Shown: positions 1-12,780, numbered from the stretch's first letter. The stretch is 64,000 nucleotides of DNA from Nageia nagi (GCA_050084985.1 JBITNC010000001.1:35650001-35714000), one strand, 5' to 3'. Numbers and translations are program-made. Notes: generated from the sequence alone by a model not told the origin.

Positions 1-379
1 GCAAACATGAAAAGGAGGTTATGGTTGGCCAAGAGGTTCTCCATATCTCTACTACCCTCACCACCTCATTACATAAATTTTTCATGTTTATTCAAACCCT
101 TTCATAATATATCAAAAAGCTTTGAGTTTTTGGAATTTTATTAAGGTGACTAAGGGAGAAGAAGAATGGAATGTAGCACCATTAAGAGAATTCCATCCTA
201 ACATTTAGAGAGAATAGGTACAAGTTTATTCTTGAAAGAAGTTAGTTGTACTTGATGAAGATATGGAATTAAAATATTACCTCCATTAAATAAATTCACC
301 CTTCTCAAAGAATCATCTCAAATGTGTGGATATTGGTAGGTCACTTGGTTCTATACTTCCATTCTACTAGGATAAAAAT

Positions 380-655
380 GAGTAGCAATGGGAGAGGAAG
401 TTTTGGTTGATAATGGAGCCACACAAAGTTTCATTGATCATGGGTTCATTATCAGAAAAAGTTCCAAAAAATATGGTACAAGCATTTTATATCTCCAATG
501 CTAATGGCCATTATACCTTGTGTGATTGTTCAGTAAGACTCAATATCAAAATGGTAAACTATAACCTTAAGTATGAATTTTATTTCTTTCCTCAAGATTA
601 TGTGCAAGTGATAACCATTGGAGTCCAATGGATGTATCCCTTGGATGATTTTTAG
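380..655 (+). pseudogene. Retropepsin (aspartic protease) relic, copy 1
   Basis: The plus strand encodes a motif of the type VDNGATQSFIDHGFI around 400-450, which is the active-site region of LTR-retrotransposon aspartic proteases (usual form D-S/T-G-A; here D-N-G-A). A frame change occurs just after it near 455, and the second frame continues to the stop at 653-655 with residues matching the better preserved copy at 33436-33789. In a live element this enzyme cuts the Gag-Pol polyprotein inside the particle. The D-N-G motif is shared by both copies, so that substitution may predate their separation. The product is not expected to be functional. Confidence 0.6.
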
Positions 656-847
656 ACTAATTTCCAATGATAAGAGGAGTTTCTTATTTAAGGGATAAAA
701 TATCATCATCAAAGGTATTCCATTAGGACATGGATAACAATTAGTTACTACACCAAAGATTGAAGACACTTAGAAGCCAAGAAAATGTTGATGTAATAGT
801 GGAATTTTTGAATTACTTAAGAGTAAGCAATTTGGGGATGCTATACT

Positions 848-2360
848 TGTAATGTTCCCATTTTTTATGTGTTTTTCCCATTTCACCTTTGATAAATAGA
901 ACATTAATTTAGGAGTGTTTTTGTTAATTTTTTATAATTTGGATAAAATGATGTAAATTCCACTTGAGACTCAAAAATGCTTTAATTATAGAATAAATAG
1001 CTCTTTTATTTATTTATTTATTTACCAAAATACCAATTACTAATGTATTTGTGATACCAAGAAACTATAAATGTAAATGCAATATTAGTCTTCTTGAATG
1101 AGGTGTTGCATATTCTAGCCTTGATAATTGTAACATTGGTATTAAATATATCTCTAGTCTTTATTCCTCCCCTATTTTAGGTAGAGCACCCCTCTAGGTG
1201 ATTATACTCACTACGAGGATATTTTTAGCTCTAAAGAAAAACTTGGTACTTTGAAATAAGAATTTGTGATCTCAATGGAAGTTAATAGCCCTAGAACATG
1301 GACATTGGGCTTTAGATGATCCTAAAATCCCATGTTGATGTTGGCTACCTAGGCATATGGATTTATGGCATTGATCATAAGGAAATCCATAAGCACTCCC
1401 TCTTAGATGTTAGATTTAATGGGCCCTTGGATGTAATTACACTTATCCCAAGATTTTCCATCTTATTCATTGCATATAGGAGCACATGAATCAATCTCTC
1501 CACCATTGGATCATTCTAAAGCTAGATTAGAAGATGATCATCCTCACTTATAAAAGGTGAACTCATATTCATTATAGGATATGCTAAATTTGACTATAAA
1601 TGCTTTTATTCTAGATTGAGTGGAGGCTCTATCTTTTTTATTTATAGGGTAATGTACAATTGAGTTATTAAAGGGAGAGGAGGCTACCTTCAAATGTACT
1701 CTAGCCATATTAAAAGGCATGTAGATACCTAGTCTTGCCTCACTACTTCTACAAGTGGTGATTCCTTGGAGCCATCCAAAATAATCCAATAGAAGAGAGT
1801 CATGGTGAAAACTCCACTGGTAGATAAAAATATTATAATTTCTCCTCTCTTGCTATATTCAAATAGAATTACATTCTGTTATCATAATACTATTGATTAT
1901 CTATCTATGATTGAATATTAAATTATGGAGTACTTTTTACATTGTTTGAATATCATTTTTACTCCCAAACTAAGATGTTGCATCTTTGATGAAGTTTATA
2001 CTATTTATTATTACCTTTCCTCCTTGATTAGAATGTTGGAATACTAGGGAAGTTATCTACTTGTTTGGTGTATTGTTGCTCCCTAATTGGGACGTTGTAA
2101 CTAGAGAGGTATTTTTGCATTTTTGAAGTCATTAGTTACTCTCTAATTTGGAGATTGGATCTAGAAGTGTATTTTTGTAGTTAAAGATTTATTTTTCTCT
2201 CTACCTAGACATTGGGTTTGTAAGTGAAACTTTAGAATATCCTTGCATAATTTATAATCCTAGCTAAGCATTGGAATATTTATGTAATTTTAAGTTTATT
2301 TAGCTAGTTAGAAGGTTGGAATCCAAACATCCCTCTCCTAGGGCATGTTTGAGTATTGAA
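848..2360 (+). repeat. 3' LTR relic of element copy 1
   Basis: It starts TGTAATGTTCCC after a purine-rich stretch and aligns with the LTR that ends at 33247 on the other strand. It includes a TTTA repeat at 1012-1023. From about 1960 to 2340 there is a loose array of units of roughly 70-80 bp, each carrying a variant of 'ctccctaattgggacgttg'. The outer end is not defined by a clear terminal CA or target duplication. Confidence 0.5.
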
Positions 2361-2689
2361 CCCAAAAATGGCACATCACATGAATGTACATGTACCAAGA
2401 CCCATCCTTATTTTGTACCAACAAGATAGGGGAAGAGTAAGGATTGATGCTTGGTTGAATGATTCCTACCTTCAACATATCCTATACCAATCATCTAATT
2501 TTATTCTTTTGTAGGCATGGATAATGGTAAGGTTGAATATTTGGTATTTAAATTCCTAACAAAAGTTGTATGGCATGGTCATGAGGGTGGTTTGGTGGTA
2601 ACCCTTTAGATTCATCAAAAATTATCACAAGATATTTCAAGAGTTATTGTAGTTCCTCCAACTCATTACCTTGTGCAATTGATTGAATT

Positions 2690-3060
2690 GAAAATAGTTA
2701 TGCCATCATCCACTTGCCTCATTTACATAGAAGCTTCTCTATACCATGGGAACTGATAATTTGATATCTTGTATGTGATCTTTTGAGAATGTATATACCT
2801 TTTGTGACCATGAATTTTATCCAAAATTCATTAAAATACCATAAAATTTATCCTAATATTTGCAACCCTTGAACTCAAAGTACCACATTATATCCTCCCA
2901 AGGGAAGGACATATATCAATCTACATATGATAAAAATCTATGGTGAGTTTAACATTATGATGTTTTCCCTTACAAGTAATTTTTCCACTATTTTCAATTA
3001 TCACTTAAAAGTTATTTTAAGGGTATATGAAATAATTGGTCTATTTGATCACCCTTGGAT
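2690..3060 (-). pseudogene. Gypsy retropepsin C-terminal / RT connector relic
   Basis: The minus strand reads, with several stops, through residues such as GKITCKGKHHNVKLTIDFYH and a following 'LGRI-CGTL' stretch. This matches the region after the protease active site in chromovirus-type gypsy elements, where the family has K-V-x-C-x-G-x-C, then P-L-G-G-x-D-V-V-L-G and W-L-x-x-L-G-P. The active-site aspartate region itself is not recognisable. This is a decayed polyprotein fragment, not an independent gene. Confidence 0.5.
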
Positions 3061-3239
3061 AAATGAAATTATATATGCTTATGGAATTATATAATACAAT
3101 AAGTGACTACTTTTTGAAGTAGCCCTGATATTTCATCATTTATGGAGAAGAAATCCTTGAAAATAATTATTAGAAATTTTAGGTACCTCATCCTTAGTGT
3201 TATTAGGCTCATTTTTTACTTCCTCTATTATTACCTCTT

Positions 3240-4230
3240 CTTCATCATTAGTTGATTCTTTAGGAACATCAACATTTATAAAATACAAGTTTTGTGTAGT
3301 AGATCAATGACCAAGACCATACTTTTCATCAAAACTATAACAAAGAACCTTCTCTCTAATGATCAAATAGGTTTAGGAGAAATCAAATGAGCTTGAAGAG
3401 CAAAAAAAGCTTGTGATTTGATAAATGGTTGCTTCATTTGATGTTTTAAGTATTGAATTTAGCTTTACAAAGTTTGGCTAATGAAATCATATGCATCACC
3501 ATTTTTGGATTGAATATCTTCACTTCCACTTGAATCTTATCCTTTAGACCACTAATAAAGTAACTTTGGAAAAATGACTCATCTAACCCTTTAGTATGAT
3601 TCACAAGTTTTTTAAACTAAGTTTGATACTCCTCATAGCTGAATTTATCATAACTTTGTAAGAGATCCTATGAAATCTTCATAGTCACTTGGAACAAATT
3701 AGATAAGTAGTTTTTTTATAAAATCTTCCCATGAGGGGATTTTATTTTCCTTATCAAACCATTGGTACCATTGGATGGCTTCCTATTAAATATGAAATGA
3801 TGAAATATTTAACTTTTACATCTCAATAATTTGGTTCAATAAGAAATACTTCTTTACTTTATAAATCCAACTAGTTAGATCTTTGCTACTAAATTTTAGG
3901 AAATTTAGTTTAGTTATTCAAGGGAGAATGGATTCTATTTGAGAACCATGGTGTATCTTATATGGTTATCCCCTTAAATATTGGAAGGTCCTAGATTGTT
4001 GTGATCCTAAACTTGAGTTGGTGCCTATAGTGGATGTTGTTTGATTTCATTGTACTATAGCCCAGTTGGTGTTTAGAGTATCATAATTTTTGCCCACATT
4101 AGCTACCATTTCTTGTAAGGTGTTTATGATTCTATTGATATTATCAATATCCTATTTTTGTAAGAATTCCATTATTTCATCTTATTTACCTAACAATGTG
4201 TCAAAAATTTGAGATCTCCTTACATCTACC
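3240..4230 (-). pseudogene. Gypsy gag relic with degenerate CCHC knuckle
   Basis: On the minus strand the capsid-like part (about 3800-3450) reads W-Y-Q-W-F-D-K-E-N-K, then residues spaced as in the retrotransposon gag domain, ending near H-M-I-S-L-A-K-L. About 3340-3290 encodes L-C-Y-S-F-D-E-K-Y-G-L-G-H followed by a stop, where chromoviruses have CxxC-DEK-(x)4-GH-(x)-C; two of the metal ligands are lost. Gag would form the particle and bind RNA. There are multiple stops and no intact frame longer than about 70 codons. Confidence 0.6.
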
Positions 4231-4733
4231 ATTTTAGCTTACACAAATATCTTGACTTACTATTTTTAGAAACTACTATTTTTAGAAACTATTATTTTTG
4301 GAAACTAAAAATATGTATGGTTGTTATATATCAAAATGATAGCATAAAAAACATAATCACAATGAGATAGGTCTCAAAATGATGATTTTTTAGAAGTTTA
4401 TACTTTATTTTTTCTAAAAAATCATTACCAAGGGTAATAAATGAGAACTCTTAGAATTTGCTAATTCCTAATGGTTTGGGAGAAATTAGCCTCAAAAGTT
4501 TTTGCATATTCTAGAACTACTATTTCAGTAAAACCTTTTGAGGGTTCTATGAGATTTTGAATAAAATTGGGCAAAGATTTAGCTTGAAATATAACAAAAT
4601 ATAGGATTTCACTTTGATGCAACCTTGTAGTCTATGGAAATTTGGGTAGAGTTTTTATTGTAAAATAGAGAATTTCTAGATTTCCCACTCGATATGACTA
4701 TATAGAACTGCCTATAGGTAGCCAAAATTGATA

Positions 4734-4746
4734 CTTTAATACCACT
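4734..4746 (-). other. Primer-binding site, degenerate initiator tRNA-Met type
   Basis: The plus strand reads actttaataccac-t, so the minus strand has AGTGGTATTAAAGT directly inside the LTR edge at 4747. The plant iMet primer site is TGGTATCAGAGC, so the match is partial. Its position next to the LTR supports the assignment. Confidence 0.5.
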
Positions 4747-5171
4747 TGTTAAGAACCTAGTAGAAACAAAAAGGGGTTTTACCTTGAATACCAAAGGAAA
4801 TACTAAAAAATGAAATAGCAAGTAGATTCAAAATGTAACAAGTAAAGAAAATGGAATAAATATGCTCAAATTAACAAGAAGATAACAAATAGAATAACTT
4901 TACTGATAACAATAGAAATTGTAGGCCACTTTGAAGGGGCTTCTTCCTTATAACTCAAAAGATAATTGATTTTCCAAGATGCTCCTCTTTACCCCTCTTA
5001 CAAATATTTATAGATTTACTACCCTAACCCTAATTGGCAATTTAATTCAAAATAGCAATTTGCCTTAGAAAAATATAACAAATTACATCACTAATTGATA
5101 CAAACTACTAATTAAAATAACTAATAATTATAATTAAATGTAATTAAATGGTAGGATGTGGGATCTTAACA
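4747..5171 (-). repeat. 5' LTR of the chromovirus-like relic (425 bp)
   Basis: The segment begins TGTTAAGAAC and ends GGATCTTAACA on the plus strand, giving 8-base terminal inverted repeats with TG and CA ends. A primer-binding site lies directly to its left, which fixes the element on the minus strand. No partner LTR is seen in the window. Confidence 0.6.
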
Positions 5172-5384
5172 ATTACTTCCTACACCCAACTAAAGGGACT
5201 ATTTATGAATCATTTCAAGTGTAATATCCAAAAACCCTTTGGAATTCCAAACCTTATAGCATGCAAAAAAGATGCAAAATAAAATGTTGGATAATTATTT
5301 TGCTAGCTATCAAAAATTATGTAGATATCTTGAATATACTCTTATTAAAAAGCATGTTTTTAAAGGCTTCCTTGAGAATTTTAT
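5172..5384. other. Short AT-rich spacer, nothing recognised
   Basis: This is AT-rich sequence between two LTR relics. I see no coding pattern or repeat in it. Confidence 0.4.
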
Positions 5385-6700
5385 TATTGATATGTGCTTT
5401 GGTATCACCTAGGGTTTTATCTTAAATGAATTAAATACACATAAACATTTAAGTATGATTTATCTAATCTAATTTACGTAAATAAATAATAATTGAATAA
5501 GGGAATATAAATGTGTAGTAGCAAAATAATGAAACTACATTGATTTCAAGATGTAAAATGAGATACACATACCAAAGAGAAAGGAATCAAGTGAATAATA
5601 CTTATGTGTTCTTACCTATGCCATAGTTGAGGATATGATATAGAAACTTGTCAAAGGGTTGTGACCTTGATGTGCAAACCCTAAGCCTAACTTTAGAAGA
5701 AATATCAATGTGGATGCTAATATCCAAGATCTTAGCATAGGCACAAACATCAACATAGGTGCTAGCATTTTGAATGAAGGAGGCTCACTATAAAGGATAA
5801 ATGATAACAAATATATAAACAAGTTGAATCAAGCATATGATCATGAATATGGATAATAAATGTTTTATTGAGTGATAACAAGATTCCAATCTCAATAGGT
5901 AGTATTTATAAATTCCAAAGTTTAGGGTACCAACTATCAAGATATAATATGGACTTGCTTTCCCTAGGTTATAAATACTTATATCTATATCAGGCATGAT
6001 ATCATGATTTGATCCCTTGAATATGTAGGTTATAAGACTATAGGTGTTCAGGTGTTAGGAAATATTTTTAATATTTCATATTTTGTAAGTAGACATAATT
6101 CCATATGTCTTATTTGAGTAAATGGTAGTTTTTATAGTTGTAGAAGTTACATTTGAGAGTTTTCCTTACAGTTGTATTTTGCAAGCTTAAAAGAGAGTTC
6201 ATGTTATAATAGAATAGAGAATTGAGATATATAATGAATAAGGAGAATATATGAGGGTTTGTAGTCCATGAAGGTCCATTCAAGTTGAAATAGAATAGAG
6301 TTTTGACAAATTTTGTAATGTATTCTCCATTATTGGCATATGAATAAAGTGTGTACTTCATTCTATTATTATTATTATTATTTTTGATTTATGCAATACT
6401 AAATGTTGTGTATGAATGATGTCACCATTTATGAAATATTGGTGAATGCATTTGGTTACATTATTGAATTACTGTATAACAATCTAAGAGATTATTTTTG
6501 TTTTATGTTTGATCATAAAACTTCATAATATTAGTTGATTCCATCCTAGTGTAGGTAACATAAAACATAAGAATAAAACCTAATAGATATATGATAATAA
6601 GTTAAACTATGACTAAAATATGATTAAATGATAGTAAATATATATGTAAAGTTGAACTTAAGTGGTAGTATAATAAGGGGACCACTTTTAGGTGTCAACA
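5385..6700 (-). repeat. 3' LTR of the Tat-type relic
   Basis: The left end 'ttgatatgtgctttggtatc' matches the stub at 15109. The right end is aggtgtcaaca at 6690-6700, followed at once by tattccccacttt, the complement of a purine tract. Read on the minus strand the LTR starts TGTTGACACC. It contains an ATT microsatellite at 6364-6382. Confidence 0.6.
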
Positions 6701-6716
6701 TATTCCCCACTTTAAA
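6701..6716 (-). other. Polypurine tract of the Tat-type relic
   Basis: The minus strand reads AAAGTGGGGAATA directly before the LTR edge at 6700. A purine run of this form primes plus-strand DNA synthesis in LTR elements. The nested element at 37550-45857 has the very similar AAAGTGGGGCATT in the same place. Confidence 0.6.
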
Positions 6717-8400
6717 AGTATAATGAAATTGAATCTTGAAATGACATTATGCTTGCAAAGGAACTAAAGGTAAAGAAAAGAAAAATTTGACATTACTTAG
6801 TTTAGATATCTGAATCATCAAGGATTTAATGATGTATATTTTCCCCTATTTTCCTTGGTTGATTTAATAGCTTGCATGTAGTAGAATCAACCATGATCAA
6901 AGAATGAAACTTGAAAATAAGAGGTATGTACTTCTAAGCACATATGTGATTGTTAACTCATAAAAGATATAGCATTGTAAATAAGAGTAGTATCATAACA
7001 TTTCACCACAAATGATATAAAAATAATGGAGAAAGGATGAAATAAATATAACATTCATACATTATCTTAAGAATATTAAATAAAAAAATACTCAATGTTT
7101 CATTATTAGATGCATACATAAGAAAGCATGATAAAGGTGTGTGTCCACATTGTCATGGGTACATGCCTCATTCATAGATGGAACACATGCAATCAAAACC
7201 ATATATATGTAGGAAATAAGATTTTAGGTGTTAGGAAATAATTTATTTTTTATGAAACCACTCTTGTGAGCCAATTTCTAGGAATTATATTACATGTCTA
7301 AGGGGTTCTCAATCATCAAAGCCACCTAGGATTCACACTCAACCTCATCCACACTAACATGGTCACCAATGGATTGGACTTAACATATCTCCATGATGTG
7401 AGAAGATTTGGAGAGGAGTGGGAAGATAAAACTCTTAAGTTGAAAAGGGGAGATCCTAAACACCTAAAGTCTTATTTCTTATAATATGTTAACATCATCA
7501 TGAGGTATGTGCCCAATTCCTAGATGTAATCTATGAACCATAAATAATTATATGGTCATGGTTATTTGAGACCCTACCAACAAAGGTAACTCAAGGACAT
7601 GGTTGGTTTGAATATTTTCGAGCCATGTATATGATATGTTACTCATGATCATGAGGTACATGCCCCATTCTTAGATGTGATTAAGATATGGTTAGTTTGA
7701 ATTTTTCCTAATCATACATGATTATAGCACCAATGATAATATGACCATTAGATTAATGATTACTTTAGTCCCAATCACTAGGCTAACCCAAGAAAAATAG
7801 TTAGTTAAGTCCCAATCAAATGATCATAAATAATGATAGTTATTTAACATTCACCCAACAAACACATGATATGCCAATAAAATAATGAAGAATTGTATGA
7901 TTAAATTATGATCATGAATATAGAGGTAAGAGAGTAGAAAATGATACACATAGTTACCTATGATGAACTATCTAATTTAATGCAAAAATACGAGCATGAG
8001 CACTAATGCTAGCATGGGTGCATAAGGTAGAGTGGGCTCTAAGCCTCACTTTGATTATGGTCCTATAATTTTTTTGGCACTAAGATATGACTATTATGGG
8101 TGATTTGACTTATATGTGGTGTTTGATAATGAAACATAACTATCCAAGGTATTGTTTATATGACTAATTTAACCAATATTGTTGGTATATGGAGATAATT
8201 GACTAACTCTAATATGAAGCTGATAATTAATATTCTATTTGACTTGAATGTAACCACTAATCCTTATGGTTTTTATTTTTATATGAAATATGTTAAGAAC
8301 ACTAGTGCATGTTCTAATATGAATGATAAAATTTACATAAAAATCTAGCACAAGCATTAGTGTAATAGAATAAAAATGGATCTTGGATCTTGATATCTAA
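6717..8400. repeat. Non-coding 3' region with dispersed repeats
   Basis: No coding signal is seen. A motif of about 33 bp of the form atcatgaggtacatgccccat plus tcttagatg recurs in variants near 7156, 7495 and 7650. The word tatggttagtttgaat and relatives of it recur between them. Tat-lineage elements are known for repeat-rich 3' untranslated regions, so this fits the element's 3' UTR. Confidence 0.5.
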
Positions 8401-8419
8401 TCTATGTACTAACAACTAA

Positions 8420-9640
8420 CTAAAGGAAGACCTATAGAGCTTGAGTGACAAGCTTCCCTTATGCATAAAAGGGATTGAGGTGCTTTGCATTGGTTGAGAA
8501 TTTGTTGACTTTACCATCAACTACTGCTAACCTATATGCATTTTTTGGATACTTTATCTTGATGATGTGAAGACCTATCTAGTTAGTCTCAAACTTTCCT
8601 TTGTCTTGCTTTTCAACCTATGAATTATGATAATTGTTCTTGAGTACTAAATCACCCGCTTGTAACTCTTATGGTACAATCTTCTTTCCATATTCTTTCT
8701 TAGCTCTTCAATGATAATCCCTAAGATTTCCTAAGGTATGGATTCTCTTTTCATCTAATCCTTCTTGTTATCTTAACCTTACTCTTTGATGCTCTTCCCA
8801 ATCAATGATTCCTTCTAGAGACATTCTCAATGATGTTATTTCTACCTCTAATTGTAAGATTGCCTCATCTCCATGGACTAATGAAAATGGAGTGCAAATT
8901 GTAGCTAATTTGATGCTTATTTCATATGCCCATAATGCATACATAAGCTATGAATGCCAATCTTTGTGAGTTTTCTTAACTACCTTGCACAAAATGTTGA
9001 TAATTATCTTGATAGTTTCTTTTTCTTATACTTTCCTTATGAATAATATGTTGATGAGAACTATTTCCTAATTTTTAAACTCCTGCAAAATTCCTTGACT
9101 TGTTTCCTTCTAAAATTTTTTCCATTATCCATGATGCTATGAGATGGAACACCAAATCTGGCTATGATGTTTTCATTCATGAATTTCATAATTTGAGACC
9201 CTTTAAAGGATATAAATGGTACAAATTATTCCTATTTTATGAATTATTTTGTAACAACTAGGATGAATTTATGTCCCTCACTAGATTTGGTATTTATAAC
9301 TATAATTAAATATAAATCCTAAATATAAAAAGGCTAACGGGATATCATTATGGCTAATTCACTTGAAGGAGCATGTTTCAAGTTAGCATGCTTTTGACAC
9401 TTTTCACATTTTTTAACATGTAAAATGCAATCCTTTTCCATAGATGGCCAACAATAACCTAGTCTTAATAGCTTATGATATATGGCTTTACCATTGAAAT
9501 GACCTTCATTTATGCTATCATGTACTTATTTCATAGTTTTATTTTCTTTAGTTTCATTTAAACATCTAAAAAATGTACCATCAAATGACCTTTTATAAAA
9601 TTATCACCAATAATGACATACCATGTATCCATGCATTTTA
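8420..9640 (-). pseudogene. Gypsy integrase relic
   Basis: On the minus strand, about 9150-9080 reads I-M-D-N-G-K-N-F-R-R-K-Q-V-K-E-F-C, matching the second catalytic aspartate block of gypsy integrases (usually D-N-G-x-N-F). About 8690-8420 reads G-D-L-V-L-K-N-N-Y, G-K-F-E-T-N, then A-Y-R-L-A-V-V-D-G-K and H-L-N-P-F-Y-A, the C-terminal GPY/F-type domain that ends pol. The enzyme would insert the cDNA into chromosomes. Several stops interrupt the frame, and the zinc-binding N-terminal part is only vaguely visible near 9450-9400. Confidence 0.65.
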
Positions 9641-9959
9641 GCCTTCATTTGAGGAACTTGGTCTAACATGAGTTTGGGATCTTTCCTTTTTTGAGGTAGT
9701 TGTAGATGTCATCATACCATGTATGCAATGGGAGGATAACACATATGAGTGGCTCTTTCTTAAATAACACTTGAAATTTATCATTATCCAAAAAATAATA
9801 ATGCATAAGGTTGTTGATTTTGATAATTATTTCCTCATCTTCAATTGAGACAGGTGTTAATGAAGCAAAATTAGCCATATTATTCATAAATCTATTATTG
9901 TTCCTTGAAATGTTTTCAAATTGAATTAGTGTGAAGTATATTTGAAGCATTACAACTAC

Positions 9960-10270
9960 TAAGGCCTTATATGGTTGCAATTTCTTATATTTTATGTTGT
10001 AGACATCATTTATTTGATTGATAACAAGCTATGAATCACCATAAACTTTCAAATGATTGAATCCAAGGTTTCTTGTTACTTTTAATCCTAAGACTAACAC
10101 CTTATACTTAGCCATTTTATTTGTGCATTCAAAATTTAATTTTTAATCCATAGGAATAATACCACCTTCAAGAGATATTAGCATAATTCTTGTCCCATCC
10201 CCTTTCAAATATTTTAAGCTATAAAAGAATAGTATCCATTTCTTGTCCTCACACTACTCAACTAGTGCTA
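9960..10270 (-). pseudogene. Archaeal-like RNase H relic of the Tat lineage
   Basis: The minus strand reads L-N-F-E-C-T-N-K-M-A-K-Y-K-V-L-V-L-G-L-K, then L-G-F-N-H-L-K-V-Y-G-D-S-x-L-V-I-N-Q. In the family the first block is L-x-F-E-C-T-N-N-x-A-E-Y-E-A-L and the G-D-S holds a catalytic Asp. Here the catalytic Glu of A-E-Y-E is replaced by Lys. This domain lies between RT and integrase in Tat elements and helps remove RNA during cDNA synthesis. Stops and the lost Glu mark it as dead. Confidence 0.6.
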
Positions 10271-10799
10271 CAAGCTCATTTTTGTTACTATTTTCATCAC
10301 ATGGTGGTGCTTCAAGCATATCTGCTATAACCTATCCCTTGACAAATTTTTTGGAGTATATAGAGGAGATCAAACTCTTGTAGTTCTATTATCTGTTTAG
10401 ATGATCTTCCTTACAACTACGGTTTTGATAATAAATACCTTAATGGATCAACTTGAGTTACAATGAAGGTAGTGTTGGTGATCATGTAGTACCTCAATTT
10501 CTACGTTATGTAGACTATGGCATAGCACAACTTCTCAATTGGTCTATAATTGATTTATACATAATGTAGTATCTTGGATAAATAGTGCATAACCCTATCC
10601 CTATTTTCTTTGTCAAGTTACACAAAGGAATGTCCCTATAGCATTGGTTCTAGTTAAAATATACAAGTATAGGGGCTTTTTATGATCAACTAGTTACAAA
10701 ATATGAGGATTAAGCAAGTAACTGTTGATGTCTTCAAATGCTTTTTGATACTCCTTGGTCCATATGAGTCGATTTTCCTTCTTAAGTAAGTAAAACAAT

Positions 10800-11540
10800 G
10801 TAGTTTTTCTATTTGCTAACTAGTCCATGAACCTTTTGAATTCTTAGCTTTTGATCTATGTAGAAAACTTCTTAAATATTTAATATTTCTTAATGGAGGC
10901 ATATCCATTATATTTTTAACCTTTTTAGGGTCTATTTCTATGCCTCTTCTATATATAATGTAACTAAGCAACTTCACACTAGATACCCCACAAACACACT
11001 TCTTATTATTTAGCTCCAAGTTCAATTATCTCATCCTTTCAAAAATGAATCTTAAATATTCTAAATGATTTTCCTTCTTAGTTGATTTAGGAAGAGTATC
11101 ATGAATATAAACTTTAACTAATTTATGAATGAGGTCATGAAACATAGTTACCATTGCTCTCTAGTATGTTGGCCTTACATTTTTGATGTCAAAGGACATG
11201 ATTACCTAATAAAATATTACCCAAGGTATGGTGAATGTTTTCTTATGTTGATTCTAATTTGACTATATCCTAAAAAACCATACATGAAATATAACAACTC
11301 ATGTCCTATTGTAGAATCCAAAATTATGTCAACGTGTGGAAAAGGAAAAGTTTCCTTTAGGTAAGCCTTATTTAAATTTCTAAAATCTATTAAACATATA
11401 ATTTCTCCATTTGATTTCAAATCTAGAACAATGTTGGCTAACCAAGATGAGTAATTAATGGGATTAATGAATCCTACCTTAAGATACTTGTTAATTTCCT
11501 TCTTGACTAGCAAAGAGTGCTTTGGGTACATTGATATTCT
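10800..11540 (-). pseudogene. Gypsy reverse transcriptase relic
   Basis: Minus-strand frame 11531-11217 includes V-K-K-E-I-N-K-Y-L-K-V-G-F-I, Y-S-S-W-L-A-N-I-V, I-D-F-R-N-L-N-K-A and F-M-Y-G-F-L-G-Y-S-Q-I. In live elements the last block is F-M-D-G-F-S-G-Y-N-Q-I, so a catalytic Asp is changed to Tyr. Frame 11025-10816 carries K-C-V-C-G-V-S-S, G-I-E-I-D-P-K-K-V and L-R-S-F-L, the end of the RT palm and thumb. The F/Y-x-D-D segment between them (about 11215-11030) is too degraded to read. The domain copies element RNA to DNA. Confidence 0.75.
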
Positions 11541-11831
11541 CCTTTAATGTATAGGTTTTGCATCTCTTTTGTACCACCAAATTGTGAGTCACAAATTTTG
11601 GATCTAATATTTTCATATATTCACAAACATGTACTTGAATCCTTTCAAGAACTATTGATATGTTTGCTTATCTTGCCTAATGATTCTTATTCCAATCTAA
11701 ATAATATGCGGTACCTCTTTTGTACCAATGTTTATCTCAATAGGAGACTCATTCAACCATGGTATCTCATTACCAAGTTATGAAAGGTTCGGTAATTCCC
11801 CTAATCATGCTATGTTATAAGAGAAAGGATG

Positions 11832-11832
<1 letters not shown>

Positions 11833-11876
<44 letters not shown>
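11833..11876. repeat. (CA)22 microsatellite
   Basis: This is an uninterrupted CA repeat of 22 units inside the gypsy relic, between RT and protease regions. Its purity contrasts with the decayed surroundings, so it is a recent expansion and likely polymorphic. Confidence 0.95.
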
Positions 11877-11877
<1 letters not shown>

Positions 11878-11899
11878 CCCTAGCTATTGAGCCTCCTCC

Positions 11900-12780
11900 T
11901 ATGTAATGAAATAATAAGGTATGCTAGTGTAGCATGAAATAACATACTATATCCTCCATCTCCTCTTTGAAATAAGCATCAAGATAATAAGCAACCTTGC
12001 CATACCTCTTGGTATGGAATGGTTTAAACTCTAATCTTACCTTAATGTGTGTAGAAGCACATCATCCATTTCAAGCACATCAGAAGACCTAGAAAATATC
12101 CAATTAATCATGGGGTAAGAGGAATCATGATCTATTTTTGTAGCATGAGTGCTAAGGTTATCTTAAGAAATGATGTAAGTGTGGGCACTAGATCTAGTAT
12201 GTGTGCTAGCCTTATTTGAATATTTAATCTTGATTTTTGATGCTAATTCAACCATATTGATTGAATGCAACTATGATTCTACTTTTGATTCTTCATCACT
12301 ACTATATGAGACCAAATGTTTTAATTTGCTTTCTTTGTTCCTAGGCTACTTTTTCTTACATTTGATTCAAATAGTTTCATAGGTAATTATTCAATTTTCT
12401 ATTGATTTTTTCTAAGGCCTTTATCTTTGTACCTTTTGGATTCTATGTACTATAGTATTAATGGTGCATGCATCTCAACTATGTTATCTTCTTATTAACT
12501 TTAACATAGGCTACTACCTTGTTATTATCTATATTTGATTCTCATAATGATTTTGAAGTGTTAGTATTGTATAATTTCATCTAGACATCATACTCTTTTA
12601 AATCTAATTGATTATGAATACATTTGCAATAATGATGATAATACAAGCACTAAGGTGAGCATAAGTACTAATGTTGGTGTGGACACTGGTCATCCTTTAC
12701 TTTTTGATGTTTATCAATATGATTTATATCTTCTTCAATAACCTTTTGATTAACAACATATGTGCCAACACCTATTTCTT
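11900..12780 (-). other. Degraded pol linker of the Tat-type relic
   Basis: This stretch lies between the RT and protease relics. It has no readable domain in either direction. I take it as decayed pol sequence by position only. Confidence 0.35.

Larger units (their letters stand above)
1..2360 (+). mobile_element. Gypsy-like element lacking RT/integrase, copy 1 (3' part)
   Basis: This stretch matches, over nearly all of its length, the reverse complement of about 32100-34600. It holds the end of a gag-like region (1-370), a retropepsin relic (about 380-655), a spacer of about 190 bases and then an LTR that starts TGTAATGTTCCC at 848. In both copies the protease is followed directly by the purine tract and LTR, with no reverse transcriptase, RNase H or integrase between. 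The left end lies outside the window. The right end near 2360 is approximate because no second LTR of this copy is visible. Assignment to gypsy rests on the protease type and is an inference. Confidence 0.65.
2380..5171 (-). mobile_element. Chromovirus-like Ty3/gypsy relic (gag, protease, PBS, 5' LTR)
   Basis: Read on the minus strand, the order is 5' LTR (4747-5171), primer-binding site (4734-4746), gag with zinc-knuckle relic (about 4230-3240) and retropepsin/connector (about 3060-2690). RT, integrase and the 3' LTR are not visible, so the element is truncated at its 3' end near copy 1. The LTR has terminal inverted repeats TGTTAAGA and TCTTAACA. The Cys-Tyr-x-x-Asp-Glu-Lys-Tyr-x-x-Gly-His form of the gag finger is typical of chromoviruses. 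Stops and frame changes are frequent. Confidence 0.65.

Noticed and set aside
5385-6700. LTR at 5385 as partner of the LTR at 15165
   Set aside because: Only about 60 bp at 15106-15165 match it. The rest of 15165-16051 matches 23559-24429, so two different LTR families meet there.
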